Of a stretch of DNA of 11,407 nucleotides, positions 1 to 8,226 are shown in pieces. The stretch is from Pleurotus ostreatus/Saccharomyces cerevisiae fusant. Its lineage: Eukaryota > Opisthokonta. The position numbers and the translations under genes are program-made. The notes beneath the pieces were generated by a model. The model was given only the letters and a program-made list of their open reading frames with translations, had not been told where the DNA came from and did no database searches. How positions within the stretch are numbered: the stretch's first letter is position 1; every line of letters starts with the position of its first letter. The DNA lies in NCBI GenBank assembly GCA_024196135.1, contig JAMQCK010001152.1, forward strand, positions 1 to 11,407, read 5' to 3'.

Positions 1-491
1 CGACGATGGACGCTGAGGCCTCCGAAGGACTAGTCATGGACAAGGCGAGGCTGGAGTCGCTGGCCGCCGCCATCGACCTGCAAGATGTGCTGCACCGCAT
101 CGTGGCGAACGTCGTGCGGATCGACGAACCTCACGCACCGGCGGCCAGTGAGCTCGTCAGCCCAGGCGCCCCGCTAAGCCCTCCGACGACGCCAGAGCGA
201 AAGACAGTGCGTCCGAGACGATCCAGGGAGAAAGCTTCGAAGACGAACGAACAAGTACGTTGCAGCATTACATGCATCAGACCCGTAGACTGACGACTGC
301 GCCAGACGCGATATAATCTTCGTCCTCGACAGAAGGATATTCCTACGGGCCCCATAACACGTAGCATGCAGGCGAAAGCGGCCACGGAGAGACGGTGTAA
401 ATCCCTCGTCCGATTGGGGAAGCGGTCGTACGCAGACAACGATGGCGTGGGTTCACAAAAGCGGATTAAACGACCACGGACTATTGCGTAG
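1..491 (+). CDS. 3' end of an unidentified gene with a basic, nuclear-localisation-like C-terminus (5'-truncated by the window)
   Basis: An open frame runs in from the left edge. A GTACGT donor at 255 and a CAG acceptor ending at 332 define a 78-nt phase-0 intron. The second exon, 333-491, adds 52 codons and ends at TAG 489-491. Splicing replaces an early stop just past the donor with a plausible charged tail. The visible part has a short predicted helix (ARLESLAAAIDLQDVLHRIV), a Pro/Thr-rich linker (SPGAPLSPPTTPERK), an Arg/Lys cluster, then PITRSMQAKAATER and a terminal QKRIKRPRT that resembles a monopartite nuclear localisation signal. I do not recognise a domain. Basic tails of this kind occur at the C-terminus of FunK1 kinases, so this could be the end of one, but that is only inference. 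The ATG at 6 is probably an internal methionine. Confidence 0.5.
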
Positions 492-1150
492 CCCCTCCCA
501 TCGACCATTTGTATCATATTTATCTGTATTTAAGTAGGGGTCGGTACTGTACATGTCTCCGTGGTTGTAGATACTTGGTACGAGACTCTAATAGAAAGTC
601 GAAGCTCGGAATCTTCGCCTTAACAAACGGTCTCGCGAACGCGCAGTGTTGACCAATTTCGCAGGCAACATGAAATTGGTGTTTCGTTTCCCTTCGTGCC
701 CTTCTATGAAGCTCGCTCACCCGACTAGGGCAAGTTCTTCTATTCGCTTGGTCAAGTACTGGGGGACCCCTCCGAATTCTACATTACTTAATAGGTGCGC
801 TTCACATACGGTCAGACTCCTTGTACTACGGTATCGACAAGCCGCTCCCAGATCGAGGAGGGGCTCGCCGTAGTAGACCAAGCTCGTCAGATGGTCAGAA
901 GGATTCAAGAACAGCATCGTTCATGCTTGCTACCGGCTACTCGCTATTTACCATGAGCCCGAAGGTCCTCCGTTTGCCACCCAACTCGCAGTGACGAAGC
1001 GGTGACTCACCCTCTTCAAGTTGAGCCCGATTTCACACCCTCGCCGATCGCTCGATTTAGGCGCCCAGCGCCGCCACATTTGCATATCGGCCTCTTTCAT
1101 CATCCTCCCACCACCGTCGCCACCTCCCCCTCCCCCACACGACGCGCGCC
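492..1150. other. Intergenic region: 3' flank of the left gene and 5' flank of the HNH-like gene
   Basis: No gene with an intact frame is supported here. The last ~60 bp before the ATG at 1151 are strongly C/T-rich (CCACC and CCTCCCCC runs), a common leader composition in basidiomycetes, and end in a good initiation context (GCGCCATGG). No TATA element is obvious. Between about 660 and 953 the plus strand has short interrupted frames. One, beginning about 795 and ending at TGA about 951-953, contains FTYGQTP followed by a charged helical stretch. It vaguely recalls the end of a retroelement integrase core, but it is too short to call. Confidence 0.4.
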
Positions 1151-2332
1151 ATGGACGATGGCTGGGGCCTCTCTGCTCAGCCGCTGCCCCCTGCCGACCC
1201 CATCGACCCCGACCCCGCGTACGAGAGCGTGCTCCGCTATGAGCAGCGCGCCTCGCACCTTCGCGCACACGGGCCCATCTCGCATACTGTCGCCGCGCGC
1301 GTCCTTGGCTACCTGCTGCTGCACCCCATCTCTCCCGCGGGCCGCGAGCGCATCGCGGCGGACGTGTCGTACTGCTGCGAGGTGGACGCGCGGCTGTACC
1401 GGCTCGGCATGCTGTTCGTCAAGTACTTTGTGCACCATTGTGAGTAGGCGCGTGCGGGCGGGGTTGATCTAGTCAAAGGCGGATGGGTGCTGATCGGCGT
1501 GCAGTCAGGTCGAAAGCGATCGCGACATCGGAGTCGGATACGTCGGCGCCCACACGGAAGGTCAAGTTGGACGACTATATTGAGGCATGCAAGGGGCCGG
1601 ACAATGTACAATACAAAGCTAAGGTGCGTCAGCGGATACCGCAGTAGGGAATGAATCTGACTTGCCTCAAAGACCCTCCTCCGTGACGACTTCCGCTGCT
1701 CAATGACCGGCTACACCGACAACCTCAGCGTCGAGCGCGGCCTCACCCGACCCTCCACCAACAACGTAACCGTTAAGGTCGCGGAATTCCTACCCAGGGT
1801 GCGCCTATCCATCTCCTTCACCCTCCGCTCCCATCCCCCGCTGACCCGAACGCATCACCAGAATAAAGTTACCCGCGAATGCGTTGCCGTCCTCTACCGC
1901 ATCGGCGCCATCCCCGACGCCCGTGCCCACGACCCTCACACCCCGCGCAACCTCATCGCCGTCAGCGAACCCATCAACCTCGCCATGAACAAGCTCCGCC
2001 TCTGCCTCGAGCCCATCCCCCTCGCCGCCACGCACGGCCCCAACGACACCCAGACGCGCTACCGCCTCACCGGGCCCCGCGGCGCGCCGCGGGACTGCCT
2101 GCCCGAGATCACCCTCCGCCCCTTCGAGGACCCGCGCACGGGGCTGAGCATACCGCCGCCAGATCCCGCGTTCATACGAACGCACGCGGTGTGCTGTCGG
2201 GTCGCGCACCTCTCGGGCGCGAATGACGCGCTGTCGAAGCTGTACGCGAACATCCTCTCCACATCCGTGCTCGAGGAGGACGGGTCGTCGGCGGGCCTGC
2301 TGCACGGAGCTTTGGCGTTGCTGGCGGGCTGA
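1151..2332 (+). CDS. HNH-nuclease-like protein, basidiomycete type, with substituted catalytic residues
   Basis: Four exons: 1151-1439, 1505-1623, 1673-1798 and 1862-2332. The introns (65, 49 and 63 nt) are GT-AG with CTGAT/CTGAC branch sites, and the spliced product is 334 residues. The N-terminal ~95 residues are a helical region (YESVLRYEQRASHLRAHG and onward). The HNH region starts at residue 138 with LLRDDFRCSMTG, matching the usual 'R-D-x-F/Y-x-C-x-x-T-G' opening of this fungal family. The C-terminus has the family's block, IPPPDPAFIRTHAVCCRVAH then LSGAND and EDGSSAGLLHG. At the expected catalytic positions, the usual A-H-I-L-P reads A-E-F-L-P (E174 for His). N208 is kept in PRNLIAV, and the last His region reads INLAMNKL (N221 or N217 where H is usual). 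This suggests a protein that keeps the fold but not the metal-dependent cleavage. Intron 3 is 63 nt without an in-frame stop, so its retention would give a 355-residue form. Family assignment is fairly sure; residue alignment was done by eye. Confidence 0.82.
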
Positions 2333-2773
2333 TCGGCGCAGGATCGCGGCTCGGGAGCACACACCGGAGGTCAGCGCCATCGCTAGTGGTGAGATGGTCT
2401 GGCCGATGCGCGCTGGATGTCAGGGTTGACGAATCGCGGAGTGAACCTCCTTCATGAACATATCCCTTTCTTCTGCATAGACTTCTTTTGCTGGCATACA
2501 CTTCCTCCACTGTCGGCCTAGACTCTCCTTCCACTGCTGGGATCTTCTGTTGTTGTTAGACATTCGCTGCTAGATATAGACGGGACGCGGGCACTGTGTG
2601 GTCATTGTCTTTTATAGTCACTTGTAATCGTAGGACAGATATGCGAGGGCTTGCCTCGATGGCGAACACCGATGTAGGTCCTCAAAGAGATGCTGAGGAA
2701 CAGCCGGTAAGTAGGTCCTTAACAAAGTCAACTCAAAGAGCTTCTCTCTAACTGTGCCGTAAACACGCTCACC
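2333..2773. other. Convergent intergenic region between the HNH-like and thiolase genes
   Basis: These 441 bp presumably hold both 3' untranslated regions. No gene is supported. No clear AATAAA signal is visible on either strand, as is common in fungi. Two short motifs recur here: GTAGGTCCT at 2674 and 2711, and CTCAAAGAG at 2681 and 2732, an imperfect local duplication of about 40-50 bp spacing. The region is less GC-rich and more T-rich than the flanking coding exons. Confidence 0.5.
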
Positions 2774-4489
2774 TCACGCCTCGTTCACCACTATACTCGC
2801 CGCGCCCATCCCGCTGCCGATGCACATACTGGTGAGCAGGACCTTCTCCTCACGCCGCTGTAGTTCTGCGAGGCCTGTAACAATCTGGCGGACGCCGGCT
2901 AGAGAGGAATGTACGTCAGCAAGAGCGAGCGGATGGCATATGTTGGGGGATGCTCCAGATGAAGCTATGACAGAACCCGTCGAGGGAGGGAGGAATCCAA
3001 AACCCGTCGAGGATAGACGTCCAAAGAGGAGAAGCGATATCCAAGGAGGGGAACGGTAGACGGAGGGACAGGACAGTCGAAGACAAGGGGAGGCTCGAAG
3101 ACAAGGATAACTCACTCATGCCCAACGGATGGGTGATGGCGATAGCGCCGCCATTGGGATTGATCTTCTCTATTGGGATGTCGAGCTGCTGTACGCAGTA
3201 CGCAAACTGGGAGGCGAAGGCTTCGTTGATCTGCAATGGCATAAGTGAGGTGTCCAGGACAGAGTACGCGAAGAAAGTCGGGTTCGTGCAAGGTCAGAAC
3301 GACCAGATGCTCAAAGTAGAACACGATCATCTGCTTGAACATGTGCGGCAACCGTAACTGCACTCAACTCACCTCATAGACATCCACCTCCTCCTTGTTC
3401 AACCCGACCCGCTCGAGCATCTTCGGCACAGCCGCCACCGGCGCAATCCCCATAACCCTCGGCTCCACCCCCACCACCGCGCTCCCCACCCACTTCCCTA
3501 CCACAGGGAACCCTTCCCGCTCCGCCCTATCCCTCCGCATCATCACCACCAACCCCGCCCCATCGCCCACCCCCGACGCATTCCCCGCCGTCGTCGACGC
3601 CGCGCCCCAATCCGGGAACGCCGGGCGCAGCGCGGCAAGCGAGTCGAGCGTGACGCCCGCGCGGATGGTGTCGTCGACGGAGATCGTCTGCCCGCGGATC
3701 TCGACGGGGAGGATCTCGTGCTGGAAGAGGCCGCGCGCGAGTGCAGACGCGGCGCGCGTGTGGGAGGTGAGCGCGTAGGCGTCCTGCGTCTGGCGGGAGA
3801 TGTTGTAGGTCTGCGCGACCATCTCGGAGGTCCAGCCCATGGGTTGGAGGCAGTCGTGCGCTTCGGGGTGCGCGGCGACGGCATCGGAGACGGCGGGGGT
3901 GGGGCGCGGGCTGTAAGCGTGTTAGTGTTGGGGTGCAGATAGTCGGACATAGGGAACGCACTTCAGGCTCATGCTCTCGACGCCTGCGGCAATGCCTATG
4001 CCAGTTTCTCCTGCTTGAATCGCGTGCGCGATGTTGCGGACCGCCATGAGTCCAGAAGAACACAGACGGTTGACGGTAGAAATGGGGACTGAGTTGGGTA
4101 TGCCAGCGGCTAGGGCGGCCGCCCGAGAGACGTATAGCGGCGACGGAGGGTGACATGTCCCGACGCAAATATCGTCTATCTTCGCTGGATCAAGTCCGGT
4201 CTTCTCGAGCGTGGCCTATGGAGAAGCGCGCGTCAGCAAGGGAACAAGAGTGCTGATCGCACAGACGCACCTTGAACAAGGCCAGCAGCATCTCGTCGAC
4301 AGGCACGTCCTTGAACTGCCCCTTGCGAGCCTTCCCCACCGCCGTGCGCTTCGCGAACGTGAAGACCACGTCGTCCGGGTTCTTCGACAGGATCTCGCGC
4401 ATGCCGGGCGGGGGCTGCGTCGACGCGGCTCGCGCGAGCTGGGGGCGGAGAGTGCGCGCTATCGTTGCTCTGGAGGACGACAGGATCAT
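2774..4489 (-). CDS. 3-ketoacyl-CoA thiolase (acetyl-CoA C-acyltransferase), probably mitochondrial
   Basis: Catalyses the last step of fatty-acid beta-oxidation: thiolytic cleavage of 3-ketoacyl-CoA by CoA to acetyl-CoA and a shortened acyl-CoA. Five exons on the minus strand: 4489-4271, 4215-3962, 3910-3373, 3230-3116 and 2898-2774. Introns are 55, 51, 142 and 217 nt with GTGCGT/GTGAGT donors and CTGAC/CTAAC branch sites in three of the four. They join in frame to 416 residues, the normal length. The nucleophile is C125 in [24 protein letters not shown] and [11 protein letters not shown] follow. The second domain has INEAFASQF (N339), [11 protein letters not shown] (H371) and CIGSGMGAA (C401), so all catalytic residues are present. 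The first ~25 residues are Arg/Ser/Ala-rich with no acidic residue, like a mitochondrial presequence. I find no peroxisomal PTS2 nonapeptide and no C-terminal SKL. The ATG lies in a good context (GCCACCATGA). The sequence is closest to the ACAA1/POT1-type thiolases rather than the cytosolic acetoacetyl-CoA type. Confidence 0.96.
2974..3106. repeat. Two pairs of 12-bp direct repeats inside thiolase intron 4
   Basis: AACCCGTCGAGG occurs at 2974-2985 and again at 3001-3012. TCGAAGACAAGG occurs at 3077-3088 and again at 3095-3106. A weaker pair (TCCAAAGAGGAG / TCCAAGGAGGGG) lies between them. All are inside intron 4, which is 217 nt against 49-65 nt for most other introns in the window, so the intron seems to have grown by local duplications. 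Confidence 0.8.
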
Positions 4490-5322
4490 GGTGGCGATAG
4501 GTAAGAAGCAGAGACGCTAAGAATGCGACGTAGAAGGCTGCTCCGATGGTACGCGGTCATGGGGTCCGGGGTGACGCGCGACCGTCGTGAGAGCCGATGG
4601 GAGCGCGCTTGCCCTCATACGCTCGCATCGGGCGAGAAAACTGCTTGAAGGTTGCTGGGTGTTTGGTGGCACCGCAACATATCTAGGAGTGGAGGCGCGG
4701 GGAAGGCGGGGAAGAGGAGCGACAAACAGCAATCTATGCGGGGAAGTGCCACGTGGGTCCCTTGAGCTCTGCCTTCCCCACCGCGGGGACGACGGTGAGG
4801 GAATGAGGTCGCGGGGCAAAGCAAGCATCTTCAATGCGATTCATCGTGATATTCAAAAATTTCAGAAGTAAGGAATCCTCTGATTGAACCCAGACACTGA
4901 TGTATCTCCCTCTCGAACGCGATGCATGAGGGCAAGTGGCAACCTCAAGCGTAAAGAGCTCGACCCGCATCACTTAGCACTCGCTGTGGGACACGGGTGA
5001 GCCCGTTCTGGCCTCCGTCCAAGTGTGCTCTTAGCTCCGGGTGTCTACTATGGCGTGCCATAATTTCGACTGATCAGTGAACTGTCAGGACCCTCTCTAA
5101 TTGTCACTGATCACTTGGTTTGCTCTGGCTGTCTAGCCTTGAATGTACGTGGACGTGGACGAGGTGACACCTCTGCATATACGGGTCTTTCTGCTGCATG
5201 CCCTGATCACGCGGACCCTTCCGCGGCCGTCCGACCAAAGTCGTATCCACCCCCGCCTTGTAAGCGCATGTTGATCAGTCTTTCTCGATATCAACGCAGA
5301 GCCGACTTCGAACACTAATGAT
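4490..5322. other. Thiolase upstream region and gene-free DNA
   Basis: No coding gene is supported. The thiolase promoter must lie in the first few hundred bases. No TATA box is seen. A CACGTG E-box is present at 4750-4755, about 260 bp upstream of the thiolase ATG, a candidate basic helix-loop-helix binding site (inference only). A small inverted motif, TATGGC/GCCATA, lies at 5049-5062, and a larger inverted repeat at 5071-5113 is listed separately. The short open frames here look like chance frames. Confidence 0.4.
5071..5113. repeat. 10-bp perfect inverted repeat with 23-nt spacer
   Basis: TGATCAGTGA at 5071-5080 is exactly complementary in inverted orientation to TCACTGATCA at 5104-5113. 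The left arm also sits inside a 10-bp palindrome (ACTGATCAGT). Near it is TATGGC-GT-GCCATA at 5049-5062. It could be the terminal repeat of a small decayed element or a chance structure. I saw no flanking target-site duplication that would decide. Confidence 0.6.
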
Positions 5323-5760
5323 TCACCCTACTACTCCATGCGCTGTCTACTGTACACTTCGATGGATCATCCGCCGAAGGCGGTTGCCATTACTTGCGAA
5401 GGAGAAGCTCATCCGCTCTCCCCAGCCTATGCTATCTCCTTCATTTACTACAAGCGAGCCTCTGCCTGACTTGACCGTCTTCTTAACATGGAATACAATC
5501 TCAAACATCACATACGACGTATAGGATTCAGTGCAATGTTGAAGAACTTCCCTTGACCATGGTCTCCAGATAGCAGCCTCAATAAGAATGCCTCTCTCAA
5601 CATTTTCTTGGTTCTGGAAGCTCTAAAGTCAGAATGATAATGTACTCTTCGAAATGTTTGACTTCATTCTCGAGCAGATATTCGCCGCGTTCGTAACTTG
5701 AAGGCGCTGCACTTCCACCTTGGGTGAGACCATCAGCCAACGCTTAATTCCCGCAAGTCG
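5323..5760 (+). pseudogene. Decayed protein-coding remnant, possibly F-box/leucine-rich-repeat-like
   Basis: One plus-strand frame reads as protein-like blocks separated by in-frame stops: NLKHHIRRIGFSAMLKNFP, then KNASLNIFLVLEALKSE, then RRVRNLKALHFHLG, with about six stop codons between 5323 and 5760. The blocks resemble the 'xLAxYVRxLxF... NLKxLHFxL' rhythm of basidiomycete F-box proteins with leucine-rich repeats, but no F-box itself is recognisable upstream. No set of GT-AG introns that I tried removes the stops and keeps the frame. I therefore treat it as a remnant. The identification is weak, and the blocks could also be chance. The stretch 5761-6045 beyond it shows no further gene and would include the 3' untranslated region of the zinc-finger gene on the other strand. 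Confidence 0.28.
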
Positions 5761-6045
5761 CGCATGTCATCAGCGGACGCAGAAGGCTGCAAGCCAACCG
5801 TGTCGTCCACGCCTGCTGGTTATTGTCCCATATTTGGAAAGACGCAGGTTGAACTTGATCGGATCAGGAGGCAAAGTTTCAGTTTGCTTCCGCATGCTCT
5901 TGACTTGCCCCATTCGTCCATGCGTGAGATGGACGGCACGCGAATGTGGCAAAGTCACAATCGAGCGGGACAGAAGATGCAGTACAAAGAAGAGTCAACT
6001 AAGGGTCACTTGAGTTTCTGTGCATATACATTAAGATATTTCTGT

Positions 6046-6787
6046 CTAAATCGCCCTGACGAGCTCGCAGACGGTGGCGAACCAGTACAGGCTGTTCTCC
6101 ATGCGCTTTGCCTCTTCCTTAGGCACCTTCTGCAGCGCACGCTCGATCTCAGCGGCGCGCGTATCCGCTACCGCACCAGCACCCCGCCGCACATAATCAC
6201 CACAGCCCGCACCCAACCTCAACGGCCTCTCGCCCTCCCTCACCGGCGCCGGCGCCAGCCCGGACACCATCAGCTCATGATTGGAACCCTTCATCACAAG
6301 TCGTCCCTTCGCCTCGTCCTCATGCGCACGTCTGAGGTGCCGCTTGAAATTCGCGCTGTCGAATGCGCCGTTGTTCTGGCGACAGGGCAGCCTGAAGACG
6401 CGGCGGCAGTAGGCGCAGCGGATCTCGGCGGTGGTGAAGCAGTCGACGGCGGGGGAGAGGGCGAAGGCGGTCTCGCGCTGGGCCTCGGTGAGGGTGGGCT
6501 TGCCGGTAGAGGTAGGCTGAGAGCTGGAGTCGGAGTCGGTGGTGCGCAAGCTGCTGCTCGTAGAAGAGGCGGAGGACGTGGAGGCGGAGGCGGGTGAACT
6601 TGAAGAAGAACCGCCGCAAGATACGGAAGAAGAGGTCGACAATGCGGTGGATGTTTGGCACCTCTCTAGGGTGGGCGACCCGCTGACGGTGGAGGAAGCC
6701 TGGCGGCGCGCCGACGAGCTGCGAGTGCTGAGCGAGTACACCATGAGAGCATGAGGGAGTGCATGGACGTGTCACTCACCCAGGCAT
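6046..6787 (-). CDS. Ser-rich small protein with one C2H2/BED-like zinc finger
   Basis: Two exons: an 8-nt first exon (6787-6780, ATGCCTGG) and a main exon 6718-6046. They are separated by a 61-nt intron with a GTGAGT donor and CGCAG acceptor, and the product is 226 residues. Reading straight through from the ATG at 6744 would give 232 residues with a different N-terminus. I prefer the spliced start because donor, acceptor and leader are all good. Residues 27-75 are a Ser/Thr-rich low-complexity segment. Residues 104-135 hold a zinc-binding pattern, C104-A-Y-C107 and H130-LRRA-H135 (C-x2-C-x22-H-x4-H). The long loop is more like BED or other non-tandem fingers than a classical DNA-binding repeat. 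C-terminal to it are a basic/Gly-rich segment and a final helix (EIERALQKVPKEEAKRMENS). The role is unknown; single-finger nuclear or nucleic-acid-binding function is inference. Confidence 0.7.
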
Positions 6788-7678
6788 GACGGAGGAGGAG
6801 ACTTTGACCGACGCGGAGAGCGAGCCTATGGATTCACCGACGCGAGGGCAGGCAGACGCGAGGAGCCTCACCAGCGAAGCGGGAAGTTGAGAGCACAAGC
6901 GAGAGGCAAAAGCACCCCATCTTCACTTATACTCTGCAGCAAACACCCCATCCTCCATCGTACTCACCAGCGCATACCATACGGGGCAACCCGCGAGCCG
7001 GACAAAGAGAGATAAATCCGGATTGAAAGGCGAGCCGTCCTTTGAGTTATGTTAACGCGCTGAGCGGGGTGGCCACTATTCAGTTGCGAGGTGCTGAGAC
7101 ACATGGTTGTCACGGGGGAAGCGTCTCATTCGTCGAGGGTGGTCCCTGCTGAAAGGGCACGCAATCCACCGCTCCAGAATTAGTTTCGGCTGACCTTCCG
7201 AAATCGCATGCGCGTCGACCGCTGCGAGTTTCTCTGTGTCTCAATTCGCGAGACGAGCCAGCCATCTTCTCGAACACGTGTAGGCAGGTCCCGCGAGAGC
7301 GCCTAGGCATTCCCCTCGGCGGACGCATCTGTCAATGATGGCAAGACGCAAGGAACGTGGCGGCGTCAAACAGTTCTCACAGTGATCGGCGGCGGCGGAA
7401 CCAGATTGATTTCCGCCGCGGGAGCAAATCCTGCGTCCGGGTTCGAGCCATGGGTGATGGGGAGGATAGCAGCGGGGAGAATAAGCGATAGCAATTGGGA
7501 CAACGGGGGTGACGACGAGCAGAACGCCGCTTAGGGGCATGGAGTAGACGTCGCGGGCGAGAAGATACGTTATGCAAAGGCCATGATCAATTCGATAGTG
7601 TACATAGGGTATGCAGAAGACGACGATGGAACACGTAGCAAGCAAGGTAAAGATACAGGGAAAGGTCACTCCAGGCGA
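6788..7678. other. Zinc-finger gene upstream region and 3' flank of the next minus-strand gene
   Basis: This 891-bp stretch holds the promoter of the zinc-finger gene near 6788-7000 and, at the other end, the probable 3' untranslated region of the 130-residue-protein gene. A minus-strand open frame of 142 codons (7669-7241) starts with a hydrophobic, membrane-like stretch. It begins only 10 nt after the neighbouring stop codon and has no separate promoter space, so I do not call it a gene. No RNA gene is recognised. A TTCGA motif near 7440 is not supported by a tRNA fold. Confidence 0.4.
6926..6931 (-). promoter_or_regulatory. TATA-like element of the zinc-finger gene
   Basis: Read on the minus strand this is TATAAG, about 140 bp upstream of the ATG at 6787. 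It is followed by a C/T-rich leader (CTCTCGCTTGTGCTCTC), which fits a fungal promoter. It is a consensus match only. Confidence 0.35.
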
Positions 7679-8120
7679 TTACTTGTCGTTGGCGGCGGGA
7701 ACGTCAGCCTTTCCATCCTCGATATCATCCTCATCGTCACTCTCCTCGTCGACCCAAACCGCCTGCCGCAGCTTACAGTTGACTAAGGGCACCTCCGGTA
7801 GATCGTAGACCCAGGAAGGCAGCTGCCCATCTGCAGACAGCGGCAACGAGTAGGGTACGAAGGGAGTTGAAGAAGGCTCCTCACCCCAGAGCTCAGAGCG
7901 GGAACGGGCGCTCATGCGAGGCGGCGTCATGCCGGGCGCGTGCTTTGGAGCCACTTTGTTGCTGGACTTGAGCTGGGCAGCCCGCGGGGAGACCTTGGGA
8001 AGCGGCTTGCAGGGCCTGTTGACGGCGGCGGTCGTGCTCTTGCGGGTGCGGAGGGTGTACTTGCTGAGCGGCGGTCAGCAGAGGCGTCAACATCAGAGTA
8101 CAGCGCACTCACCTAGACAT
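7679..8120 (-). CDS. Small unidentified protein with basic N-terminus and acidic C-terminus
   Basis: Two exons: 8120-8113 (8 nt, ATGTCTAG) and 8063-7679. They are joined across a 49-nt intron with a GTGAGT donor, CTGAC branch site and CTCAG acceptor, giving 130 residues. Without splicing the frame starts at an internal Met and loses the basic N-terminus. Residues 1-55 are rich in Lys, Arg, Ser and Pro (YTLRTRKSTTAAVNRP), compatible with nucleic-acid binding or nuclear import. The middle has a hydrophobic/Pro segment (LPSWVYDLPEVPLVNCKLRQ). The end is very acidic (VDEESDDEDDIEDGKAD). No known domain is recognised. A C/T-rich leader and a TATA-like box lie upstream. The frame and splice sites make a real gene likely; function is unknown. 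Confidence 0.68.
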
Positions 8121-8226
8121 GCTTGAGGTGTGCGAGGATGAAGCAGAGGGAAGAGCGGGCTTTTGGTCGCGGTGAAGGCACGACGGCTGCGGTGAAGGTT
8201 GAACGAGAAGGACATCCAGATGTCCG

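Noticed and set aside
600..660. A stretch reading ALTNGLANAQ, reminiscent of the 'PFGLTNAP' motif of retroelement reverse transcriptases.
   Set aside because: It is followed at once by a stop, has no YxDD motif downstream, and is too close to the supposed integrase-like stretch at 795-953 for a real polyprotein order.
1805..2380. Minus-strand open frame of 191 codons opposite the HNH-like gene.
   Set aside because: It is an antisense shadow of a GC-rich coding exon. The plus strand carries the recognisable family motifs and splice sites.
3527..4168. Long minus-strand frames of 213 and 135 codons in the thiolase region.
   Set aside because: They are out-of-frame shadows of the high-GC thiolase exons. 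The thiolase frame carries all family motifs.
5764..6597. Plus-strand open frame of 277 codons.
   Set aside because: Most of it is antisense to the zinc-finger gene, with Gly/Gly-Glu runs that mirror that gene's Ser-rich codons. No intron signals or motifs support it.
7421..7460. GGGTTCGAGCC resembling a tRNA T-loop / B box.
   Set aside because: There is no matching A box, anticodon arm or acceptor stem at the proper distance, and the T-stem itself has a mismatch.
7241..7669. Minus-strand open frame of 142 codons with a hydrophobic N-terminal stretch, resembling a small membrane protein.
   Set aside because: It starts 10 nt after the stop of the 130-residue-protein gene on the same strand, has no promoter space, and loses any protein-like character after about 60 residues. 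It most likely lies in a 3' untranslated region.
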